This document shows, one piece after another, positions 1 through 5,609 of a stretch of DNA of 8,505 nucleotides. The notes below the pieces were generated by a model that was not told the DNA's origin, made no database searches, and saw only the letters and a program-made list of their open reading frames with translations. The first letter of the stretch is position 1. The number at the start of each line of letters is the position of its first letter. The DNA is from Phenylobacterium sp. (GTDB taxonomy: Bacteria > Pseudomonadota > Alphaproteobacteria > Caulobacterales > Caulobacteraceae). The position numbers were made by a program, and so were the translations under genes. The DNA lies in NCBI GenBank assembly GCA_019264505.1, contig JAHUZY010000443.1, positions 1 through 8,505 on the forward strand. Direction: 5' to 3'.

Positions 1-2
1 AT

Positions 3-116
3 AGCCGCCCCCTGGTCCCCGAGGTCATGGTCAAGGGCGGCGATTACGCCGTCGTGCGCCCCAGGCCGACCTACGAAGAGATGCTGGCCCGGGAGACGCC
101 TGCCCCCTGGCTGTAA
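3..116 (+). CDS. C-terminal end of an unidentified protein (5' truncated by window edge)
   Basis: The third forward frame is open from the window edge to a TAA at 114-116 and gives 37 residues ending RETPAPWL. The tail is polar with a proline/tryptophan-rich end, and its codon use matches the neighbouring genes (G or C in most third positions), so it is probably the end of a real gene. No family motif is visible in so short a piece and I do not assign a function. The Fur-type site begins 30 bases after the stop, so this gene is probably a separate transcription unit from the receptor that follows. It could also be a chance open frame, since only 114 bases are visible. Confidence 0.55.
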   Translation, partial: SRPLVPEVMVKGGDYAVVRPRPTYEEMLARETPAPWL

Positions 117-146
117 GACAGCTCGGATGACGAGGATATGCGAGAG

Positions 147-169
147 ATAATGCGAATCGTTCGCATTAT
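147..169. promoter_or_regulatory. Fur box (iron-responsive operator)
   Basis: Two 10-base arms, ATAATGCGAA (147-156) and TTCGCATTAT (160-169), are exact reverse complements around a 3-base centre, TCG. With the flanking G at 146 the left arm begins GATAAT, the repeated hexamer of classical Fur sites. The core AATGCGAAT-TTCGCATT has the form common upstream of proteobacterial TonB receptor genes. It ends 57 bases before the receptor start codon and abuts a possible -35 element at 172, so Fur binding would be expected to block RNA polymerase when iron is plentiful. The site and symmetry are seen directly; Fur as the ligand is inferred from the match and from the downstream genes. A related metal regulator such as Zur is less likely on sequence. 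Confidence 0.85.
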
Positions 170-171
170 TC

Positions 172-200
172 TTGACCGTCTTGCGTGAGGTTGTTTAGAC
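172..200 (+). promoter_or_regulatory. Possible promoter of the receptor / PepSY operon
   Basis: TTGACC at 172-177 matches a -35 element at five of six positions and directly follows the Fur palindrome. About 16-17 bases downstream lies TTTAGAC (194-200), a weak -10 match. The position, between the operator and the start codon at 227, is right for a repressed promoter, but the -10 is poor. I regard the -35 as plausible and the -10 as uncertain. Confidence 0.35.
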
Positions 201-226
201 GCCCCTGACGAACCTCGGGGGATCAC

Positions 227-2278
227 ATGCTTAAACACACTCTTGTCAGCGCCGCAGCGGCCGCGCCCATCCTGCTCGCATTGCCCGCCAGCGCCCTGGC
301 CCAGGCCGCGCCCGAGCGCCCGAGCGAGATTGACGAGCTTGTGGTGGTCGGCGCCCTGACCGATGTGGCGGTCACCCGTTCGGAGCTGGAGGCCACCCAG
401 GCCAACGATCTGCAGGACATCTTTCGGCGCACCCCATCGGTGACGGTCGGCGGCTCGGTCGGCCTGGCCCAGAAGATCTATGTCCGCGGGCTGGAAGACT
501 CCCAGCTCAACGTCACCGTGGACGGCGCCCCCCAGGGCGGCACCCTGTTCCACCACATCGGCCGGGTCTCCATCGAGCCCGAACTTCTCGAGACCGTGGA
601 GCTGCAGACCGGGGCCGGCGAGGCCACCGCGGGCTTCGGCGCGATCGGCGGCGCCATCCGCTTCCGCACCCGCGATCCCGTCAGCCTGCTGGAAGGCGAT
701 CAACGGTTCGGCGCGATCGCCAAGGCCGGCTGGTTCTCCAATGACGGCCAGAAGTATAGCCTGACCGGCTATGGACGCCTGACGGGGGACATCGGTGTGA
801 TGGCCTCCTTCGTCCATGTGGACCGGGACGCCATGGAGGACGGCGACGGGGTTCTGATGCGCGGCACGGCCGGCGAGCAGACCTTGGGCTTCCTGAAGGT
901 CGGCGGAGACATCGGGGACGGACATCGGTTCGCCGTCAGCTACGAGCATCGCGAGGAGAAGGGCGCCTTCGGGCAACGGCCCAACTGGCCCGTGCGCGTC
1001 AACGACCGCCTGTTCCCTGCGGAGGCCGAGCGACGCACGGCCGTGGCCAATTACGGCTTTGACTCCGGGCAGGGGTGGGACCTGGAAGCCACCGGCTATG
1101 TCACCCGCACCGACTTCACCCAGGACCGCTTTGATCGCTGGGGCCTCTATGGCGCCGAGATCGAGTCCCAGGGCTTTGACTTACGCGGTCGCTTTGAACT
1201 GGGCGACCACCGCCTGACCGCTGGCGTCGAACACCGGCGAGACTCCGTCATGAGCCAGTACCTCGGCGACATCGCCCAGTGGGGGCCGTGGACCTGGGAT
1301 CCGAACGTCAGCCGCTTCGAAGAAGAAGGCCAGCTGAGCGCGATCTACGCCCAGAACCTCTGGCGCCCGACTGAGGCCCTCAAGGTCAGCTTCGGCGCCC
1401 GCTATGACGATTATGAGCTGAAGCAGATCACCTATGGCGGGCGCACCGCCAGTGACGGCGTCAGCTTCAACGCCGGCCTGGACTATGAGCTGCTCGCCGG
1501 GCTCACCCTGAATATCGGCTATGCCGAGGCCTTCCGGGGCAAGGAGATCGGCGACGCCTTCACCCTGGAAAGCCGGCCTGGCCGCCGCTCCCTGGCGCCA
1601 GACCTGAAGGCCGAGACCGTAGGCAATTTCGAGGTCGGCCTGGCCTGGGTCCAGGACGGTTGGAAGGCCTCGGCGGTCTATTACGACATGAAGATCAAGG
1701 ACGTGATCCTTGATCAGCTGGGTTCTGGCCCCGCGCCTCAGGCCGCCACCTATTATGAGAACGTCGGGGACTACCAGTCCGACGGCGTAGAGATCCGGCT
1801 CGGCTATGATGCGGGCCTGTGGGGGCTGGACGCCTTCTACAACAGCTACGACGCCCGCCTGAACGGTCGCCAGATCGAGGGCTATGAGCAGATCGCCCTC
1901 GGCAACTCCATGGGGGACAATATCAATGTGACCGGTCGGTTCGACCCGAGCCCCCGCCTGGGCCTTCAGGCGAGCCTGACCCACTACAGCGATCTCAACG
2001 ACATCGAGGTGCTCTATCGCGAGGTGGAGCTGGGCTATATCGGCCAGACCCAGTTCGTGGATAAGCCTGGCTACACGGTGCTGGACCTGTTCGCCCGCTG
2101 GACGCCCTTCGAAGACCGCAACATCGAGCTGCTGGCGGCGGTCTACAACGTGTTCAACGAGACCTACCGCGCCCATGCCAGCGTGGCTGATTACAGCGCC
2201 ATCCCCGGCTACGAGATCGTGCGCGGCCTGAATGAGCCTGGGCGAAATGTGAGGCTGACGGCCTCCTATCGCTTCTGA
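227..2278 (+). CDS. TonB-dependent outer-membrane receptor, iron complex or haem type
   Basis: This 683-residue protein would import a scarce iron compound across the outer membrane using TonB energy. Residues 1-26 form a signal peptide (basic start, alanine/leucine core, ALAQ cleavage region). A TonB-box-like DELVVVG lies at 36-42. The plug domain spans about 50-150, with LQDIFRRTPSV at 62-72, YVRGLEDSQLNVTVDG at 85-100 and the glycine-rich GAIGGAIRFRT at 138-148. The rest is a 22-strand-type barrel of alternating aromatic strands, including YAEAFRGKE at 432-440 and YNVFNETYRAH at 640-650, and it ends in the terminal phenylalanine typical of outer-membrane barrels (SYRF). The length is normal for the family. 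GGGGGA at 217-222 is a good ribosome-binding site for the ATG at 227. The Fur box upstream indicates iron control. The ligand cannot be read from sequence: a FHH pair at 108-110 could fit haem or a ferric chelate. A rare TTA leucine codon occurs at 1181. Receptor class is secure; substrate is open. Confidence 0.93.
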   Translation: MLKHTLVSAAAAAPILLALPASALAQAAPERPSEIDELVVVGALTDVAVTRSELEATQANDLQDIFRRTPSVTVGGSVGLAQKIYVRGLEDSQLNVTVDGAPQGGTLFHHIGRVSIEPELLETVELQTGAGEATAGFGAIGGAIRFRTRDPVSLLEGDQRFGAIAKAGWFSNDGQKYSLTGYGRLTGDIGVMASFVHVDRDAMEDGDGVLMRGTAGEQTLGFLKVGGDIGDGHRFAVSYEHREEKGAFGQRPNWPVRVNDRLFPAEAERRTAVANYGFDSGQGWDLEATGYVTRTDFTQDRFDRWGLYGAEIESQGFDLRGRFELGDHRLTAGVEHRRDSVMSQYLGDIAQWGPWTWDPNVSRFEEEGQLSAIYAQNLWRPTEALKVSFGARYDDYELKQITYGGRTASDGVSFNAGLDYELLAGLTLNIGYAEAFRGKEIGDAFTLESRPGRRSLAPDLKAETVGNFEVGLAWVQDGWKASAVYYDMKIKDVILDQLGSGPAPQAATYYENVGDYQSDGVEIRLGYDAGLWGLDAFYNSYDARLNGRQIEGYEQIALGNSMGDNINVTGRFDPSPRLGLQASLTHYSDLNDIEVLYREVELGYIGQTQFVDKPGYTVLDLFARWTPFEDRNIELLAAVYNVFNETYRAHASVADYSAIPGYEIVRGLNEPGRNVRLTASYRF

Positions 2279-3387
2279 TGAAGGCCGGCAGGCGCGCCCT
2301 GCGGCTGTGGCATCGGTGGTTCGGCCTCGCCGCCGGAGTGTGGCTGCTGCTGCTGGCGCTCACCGGCTCGGCGATCACCTACTACGAGGAGCTGGATCAC
2401 GCCCTGAACGGCGACCTGCGCCAGGTCGCCCGGACGGGTCCGCCCGTCCCTGCGCCGATCACCACGGCGCTGAGCCGGGCCGAGGCGCTGTTTCCAGGGT
2501 TCCAGCCTCGGCATATCGACCTGCCTGATCGGCCGAATGAGACCATCTGGCTGATTGGCTCGGCGACGATCGAGGGTCAGCGCGCGGGCGTGCAGGTGTT
2601 CGCCCATCCCCAGAGCGGCGAGCTGGTCGGATGGCGCCAGAGCGGGGTCTGGTCCCTGGACAGGCGACACCTGCCTGATCTGCTCTATGGCCTGCACGTG
2701 GATCTGCTGGTCGCCCCGTGGGTGACAGCGGTCTTTGGCTTCATCAGTCTGCTCTGGCTGATCGATCACCTTCTGGCCCTGGCCCTGGCCGTGCCCAAGC
2801 TCGCCCTCTGGCGGGAGGCCTTCTGGGTCAATGGCCGCCCGGGCAGCCTGCGCCGGCTGTTCGACTGGCATCGCGCCCCGGGGCTATGGGCCTGGCCCGT
2901 GACCTTCGCCCTGGCGCTGACTGGCGTCACCCTGGCCTGGCCCGAATTGAGCCGAGAGGCCGTGCGCCCCTTCGCAGCGGTGTCAGACCGACTGGAATAC
3001 AGCCTGCCGGACCGCACCATCGAAGCGCGCCTGACTATCGACCAAGCCATCTCGAAGGTCGCGCCGCTGGCGGAGATCGACAGCCTGCGCCCCCTCCCTG
3101 ACAAGGGAGTTTACGCCATCCGCACACATGACCACCGCGATCTGGACTACCAGGGCCGCCTCTGGACCTATGTGGACACGGAAACTGGCGAGATCATCGG
3201 GCGCCGCCATGATGTGGGAGAGGGGCCTGGCGACGCCTTCTTCGCCTGGCAGTATCCCCTCCACTCCGGCCAGGCCTTCGGGGAGATCGGCCGCGCATTG
3301 GTGTTCATCGGCGGCCTGGTCACCGCAGCCCTGTCGGTCACCGGACTCATGCTCTGGCTAAGGCGCGGGCGGCCCCTGGTCCGTTAG
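2278..3387 (+). CDS. PepSY-associated inner-membrane protein (possible ferric/siderophore reductase)
   Basis: This 369-residue protein has the layout of the PepSY_TM family (PiuB/FoxB-like iron-regulated membrane proteins). Four membrane segments lie at about 13-33, 147-172, 202-222 and 338-361. Two periplasmic PepSY-like regions sit between segments 1-2 and 3-4; the second includes the typical YVDTETGEIIGRR at 298-310. Histidines at or near the membrane segments are H12 (LWHRWFG), H140 (YGLHVD), H164, H198 (DWHRAPG) and H329 (YPLHSG); paired histidines of this kind bind haem in reductase members of the family. The start ATG overlaps the receptor stop codon by one base (TGATG), so translation is probably coupled. 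The likely role is reduction or release of the metal brought in by the receptor; this is inference from family and pairing, since no activity is shown by sequence. Transcription would come from the Fur-controlled promoter upstream of the receptor. Confidence 0.88.
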   Translation: MKAGRRALRLWHRWFGLAAGVWLLLLALTGSAITYYEELDHALNGDLRQVARTGPPVPAPITTALSRAEALFPGFQPRHIDLPDRPNETIWLIGSATIEGQRAGVQVFAHPQSGELVGWRQSGVWSLDRRHLPDLLYGLHVDLLVAPWVTAVFGFISLLWLIDHLLALALAVPKLALWREAFWVNGRPGSLRRLFDWHRAPGLWAWPVTFALALTGVTLAWPELSREAVRPFAAVSDRLEYSLPDRTIEARLTIDQAISKVAPLAEIDSLRPLPDKGVYAIRTHDHRDLDYQGRLWTYVDTETGEIIGRRHDVGEGPGDAFFAWQYPLHSGQAFGEIGRALVFIGGLVTAALSVTGLMLWLRRGRPLVR

Positions 3388-3398
3388 ACTGTGAAGCC

Positions 3399-3926
3399 TC
3401 AGTCCATCGCCCCGACATAGGGCAGGCCGCGCAGGCGGCCGGCGGCGTCCATGCCGTAGCCGACCAGGAAGCGCGGCGGGGCGGTCCAGGCGACGAAGTC
3501 CGGCTCGATGGCCCGAGGCGTCGGCCAGGGCTTGGTGGCGAAGACGCAGGTCAGCACCTCAGAGGCGCCGGAGTCCCGCACCAGTCGGGCGGCCTCGCTC
3601 AGCGACAGACCGGTGTCGATCACATCATCGACGATCAGGGCGCGGCGGCCCTCCAGCGGGCGCTGCAGGTCGGCGCGCACCTCGCAGCGGCCGAGACTGG
3701 CCCGGGCGTCGCCATAGGAGGCCAGCCACAGGGCGTCGAAGCGAACATGGCGTCCAGCCCGCGCCAGGGCTCGGGTCAGATCGGCGCAGAACCACAGGCC
3801 GCCGGTGAGCAGGCAGATGACCACCGTGTCGTCATCGATCCTGGGCGCGATGGTCTTGGCCAGCGCCTCCACCCGGGCGGCCACCTCGGCCTCGTCCAGC
3901 AGGATCTCGGCCACCGGCTCAGTCAT
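3399..3926 (-). CDS. hpt: Hypoxanthine phosphoribosyltransferase (purine salvage)
   Basis: The 175-residue cytoplasmic enzyme would convert hypoxanthine (and probably guanine) plus PRPP to IMP or GMP and pyrophosphate. The PRPP-binding motif ALIVDDVIDTGLSL is at 96-109, with D104 in the position of the catalytic base. ASYG at 69-72 fits the flexible loop. The purine-side lysine is K132 in ATKP. The C-terminal block FLVGYGMDAAGRLRGLPYVG at 153-172 carries the Mg-binding D160 and R166. The pyrophosphate loop reads LTGG at 40-43, where many relatives have LKG or LRG. The start at 3926 is chosen because family homology begins there; a longer open frame to 4136 only shadows the upstream gene. GAGGCGGAG about four bases upstream supplies the ribosome-binding site. 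The start overlaps the end of the zinc-ribbon gene by 8 bases, so the two are probably co-transcribed. Confidence 0.9.
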   Translation of the reverse strand: MTEPVAEILLDEAEVAARVEALAKTIAPRIDDDTVVICLLTGGLWFCADLTRALARAGRHVRFDALWLASYGDARASLGRCEVRADLQRPLEGRRALIVDDVIDTGLSLSEAARLVRDSGASEVLTCVFATKPWPTPRAIEPDFVAWTAPPRFLVGYGMDAAGRLRGLPYVGAMD

Positions 3927-4821
3927 GATGCTCCGCCTCATGCTCCGCCTCGGGGGCGTGCGCCGGTTCGGCCAGGGGGACAGCGTCTCGCGCCGGGGGA
4001 TGGGCCGCCTCGGGCAGGCTGGCCTCGGCCGCGCCGCGCAGGTCGAGCATTTCGGCCGGGGCCGCGGGGGGTTCAGCGGCGGCGCGCAGCTCGGCGAAGG
4101 TGATTTCCAGGGCTGCGGCGGCGCCCGGCGGATCAATCAGGGAGATGGCGAAGTGGCGGGTCTCGCCGGGCGGGATCACCGGATCGGCCGGGCGGGCGAT
4201 CTTGGTCGCTACAGCGACGCCCGCCTTGTCCAGCAGGCGGATCTGCAGGGGCGGGGCGGTGATGGTGCGATCTTCGATATTGCGGATCATGCCCGACACC
4301 GACAGGGCCGCATGGCCGTCCTGCAGGGCAGGCTCGAACTCCACGCCCTCGATGGCCAGGCCGACGCTGTTGACCGGCAGGCCGACGCTGGCGAAGGCGC
4401 CCGCCGCGCTGGGCCACAGGCGCACCACATCGACCCGGAACACCACGGCGACCACGATCATCAGGGCGAGCGCCGCCGACATGCCGGCCCACACCACGCC
4501 GGTGGCGGCGGCCTCCCGCAGGCGTCGGGAATCATCGGCCTTGGCCCGGAACGCCCGCGGCAGGGCCTCCCCGGCCCGGCCGGTAGGCTCGGCCTCAGGC
4601 GCCGGGGCGACCTCTAGCGTGGGTTGATCGACGGCCGCAGGGGGGCTATCGGCGGGGGCGGGCGCAGGGCTTGCGACCGGTTCAGGAGCCGCCGCAGGCG
4701 CTTCGCGGCGGGCCGTCCACCGGTTTCCACAGCTCGCGCACTTCACGACGCGCCCTTGTTCAGGGATCTTTGCGTCGTCCACGAAATAGCTGGTGGAGCA
4801 ATCTGGACAGGTCAGTATCAT
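3919..4821 (-). CDS. MJ0042-type zinc-ribbon, single-pass membrane protein (DUF3426-like)
   Basis: This 300-residue protein begins with a zinc ribbon: CPDC at 5-8 and CASC at 28-31 form the four-cysteine knuckle pair, and the segment between them (FVDDAKIPEQGRVVKC) is the MJ0042 family signature. A long, disordered alanine/proline-rich linker covers about 40-100. One membrane helix follows at about 107-128. A folded domain at about 148-245 carries the GVEFEPALQDG...LSVSGMIRN pattern of DUF3426-like domains. The tail is acidic and histidine-rich (EAEHEAEHHD). Expected topology is a cytoplasmic zinc ribbon and a periplasmic C-terminal domain. The molecular role is unknown. The gene is transcribed away from ftsE across 56 bases and overlaps hpt downstream. 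The ribosome-binding site before the ATG at 4821 is weak. Domain calls are firm; any regulatory or division role is inference from position. Confidence 0.85.
   Translation of the reverse strand: MILTCPDCSTSYFVDDAKIPEQGRVVKCASCGNRWTARREAPAAAPEPVASPAPAPADSPPAAVDQPTLEVAPAPEAEPTGRAGEALPRAFRAKADDSRRLREAAATGVVWAGMSAALALMIVVAVVFRVDVVRLWPSAAGAFASVGLPVNSVGLAIEGVEFEPALQDGHAALSVSGMIRNIEDRTITAPPLQIRLLDKAGVAVATKIARPADPVIPPGETRHFAISLIDPPGAAAALEITFAELRAAAEPPAAPAEMLDLRGAAEASLPEAAHPPARDAVPLAEPAHAPEAEHEAEHHD
3928..3951. repeat. Perfect 12-base tandem duplication
   Basis: ATGCTCCGCCTC occurs twice head to tail (3928-3939 and 3940-3951). On the minus strand it encodes EAEH twice at the very end of the zinc-ribbon protein (residues 291-298). 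The copy nearer hpt places GAGGCGGAG just upstream of the hpt start codon, so each unit contains a possible Shine-Dalgarno sequence. Confidence 0.8.
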
Positions 4822-4877
4822 GGCCGCTGTATCGGACCCTCCAGCCCACCGTATCGAGGTCGCCGATTCCGGTCTCC
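4822..4877. promoter_or_regulatory. Divergent promoter region between the zinc-ribbon gene and ftsE
   Basis: These 56 bases separate two start codons facing away from each other, so the promoters and any shared operator for both transcripts must lie here or inside the two coding ends. The best + strand candidate is TGGACA at 4804-4809 with TGTATC at 4828-4833 (18-base spacer), which is weak at the -10. Three copies of GTATCR occur: 4815-4820, 4829-4834 and 4851-4856. A GANTC (CcrM-type) site lies at 4865-4869. Neither start codon has a strong Shine-Dalgarno sequence. The regulatory function is inferred from geometry; no individual element is secure. Confidence 0.45.
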
Positions 4878-5609
4878 ATGTCCAGAAACCCGAACGCCGC
4901 AGAAACGGCCGACGCCTGGGACGCCGTCGTGCGCTTCGACGACGTCTCCATGCGGTACGGACGCGAGCCTGAGACGCTCAAGGACCTCTCCTTCTCCTTG
5001 CCGCAAGGGTCTTTCCATTTCGTCACCGGGCCGTCGGGGGCGGGCAAGACCTCCCTGTTGAAACTGATCTATCTGGCCGCCCAGCCATCCAAGGGACTCC
5101 TGCACCTGTTCGGCCAGGATGTGGCCCAGACTCCGGCTGAGGTGCGCCCTTTCCTGCGCCGCCGGATCGGCGTGGTCTTCCAGGAATTTCGCCTGCTCGA
5201 TCATCTGAGCGCCTTCGACAATGCGGCCGTGCCGCTGCGGATCGCCGGTCGCAAGCCCGATTCCTACCGCCAGGACGTGGCTGAGCTGCTCACCTGGGTC
5301 GGCCTCAAGGACCGGATGCACGCCCTGCCCCCCACCCTGGCCGGCGGCGAGAAGCAGCGGCTGGCCATCGCCCGCGCCGTGGTGGGACGTCCCGACATCC
5401 TGCTCGCCGACGAGCCCACCGGCAATGTCGACCATGAGATGGGCCTGCGCATCCTGCGCCTGTTCCTGGAGCTGAACCGCCTGGGCACCACCGTGCTGAT
5501 CGCCACCCACGACCAGGATCTGGTCGCCCGCTCAGGCATGCCCGTCCTGCACCTGGAGGATGGGCGACTGGCGCACATGGGTCCCGTTGCCGCCGGGGCG
5601 CGACCATGA
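4878..5609 (+). CDS. ftsE: Cell division ATP-binding protein FtsE
   Basis: The 243-residue ATPase pairs with FtsX at the division site, where the complex joins the FtsZ ring to activation of peptidoglycan hydrolysis. The ABC motifs are in order: Walker A GPSGAGKTS at 51-59, Q-loop glutamine Q102 in VVFQEFRLLDHL, signature LAGGEKQR at 154-161, Walker B ILLADEP at 174-180 with catalytic E179, D-loop TGNVD at 181-185, and switch histidine H211 (ATHD). RRIGVVFQEFRLLDHLSAFDN is typical of FtsE rather than other small ABC ATPases, and ftsX follows directly. The signature has alanine in place of the usual serine (LSGGE). I chose ATG 4878 because it leaves a normal N-terminus; the open frame extends upstream to 4671, but that part is antisense to the zinc-ribbon gene. 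The N-terminal 14 residues before the ABC fold are slightly longer than in E. coli. Confidence 0.93.
   Translation: MSRNPNAAETADAWDAVVRFDDVSMRYGREPETLKDLSFSLPQGSFHFVTGPSGAGKTSLLKLIYLAAQPSKGLLHLFGQDVAQTPAEVRPFLRRRIGVVFQEFRLLDHLSAFDNAAVPLRIAGRKPDSYRQDVAELLTWVGLKDRMHALPPTLAGGEKQRLAIARAVVGRPDILLADEPTGNVDHEMGLRILRLFLELNRLGTTVLIATHDQDLVARSGMPVLHLEDGRLAHMGPVAAGARP

Noticed and set aside
110..122. Small hairpin (GCTGT / ACAGC) at the end of the first gene as a terminator
   Set aside because: The stem is only five pairs around a three-base loop, overlaps the stop codon and has no following T-run.
71..976. Long minus-strand open frame (301 codons) across the Fur box and the start of the receptor gene
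   Set aside because: It overlaps a secure gene and its operator and shows no recognisable domain or ribosome-binding site; it is a composition shadow.
1181..2176. Long minus-strand open frame (331 codons) opposite the receptor gene
   Set aside because: It is antisense to a clear TonB receptor; its translation is alanine/glycine/valine-rich without family motifs. Such frames are expected from GC-rich third positions.
3927..4136. N-terminal extension of hpt
   Set aside because: It is a frame-shifted shadow of the upstream gene, proline/arginine-rich; family homology begins at the start at 3926.
3805..4617. Plus-strand open frame (270 codons) opposite hpt and the zinc-ribbon gene
   Set aside because: It is very rich in Gly, Arg, Gln and His, with no motif, and both opposing minus-strand genes are well supported.
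4865..4869. GANTC (CcrM methylation) site just before ftsE as a cell-cycle switch
   Set aside because: Other GANTC sites occur inside several genes of the window (for example 497-501 and 1061-1065, and one in the Fur box), so a single site is not evidence of regulation.
4671..4877. N-terminal extension of ftsE by 69 codons
   Set aside because: It is antisense to the zinc ribbon and would precede a complete ABC domain with unrelated basic sequence; ATG 4878 gives a normal FtsE.
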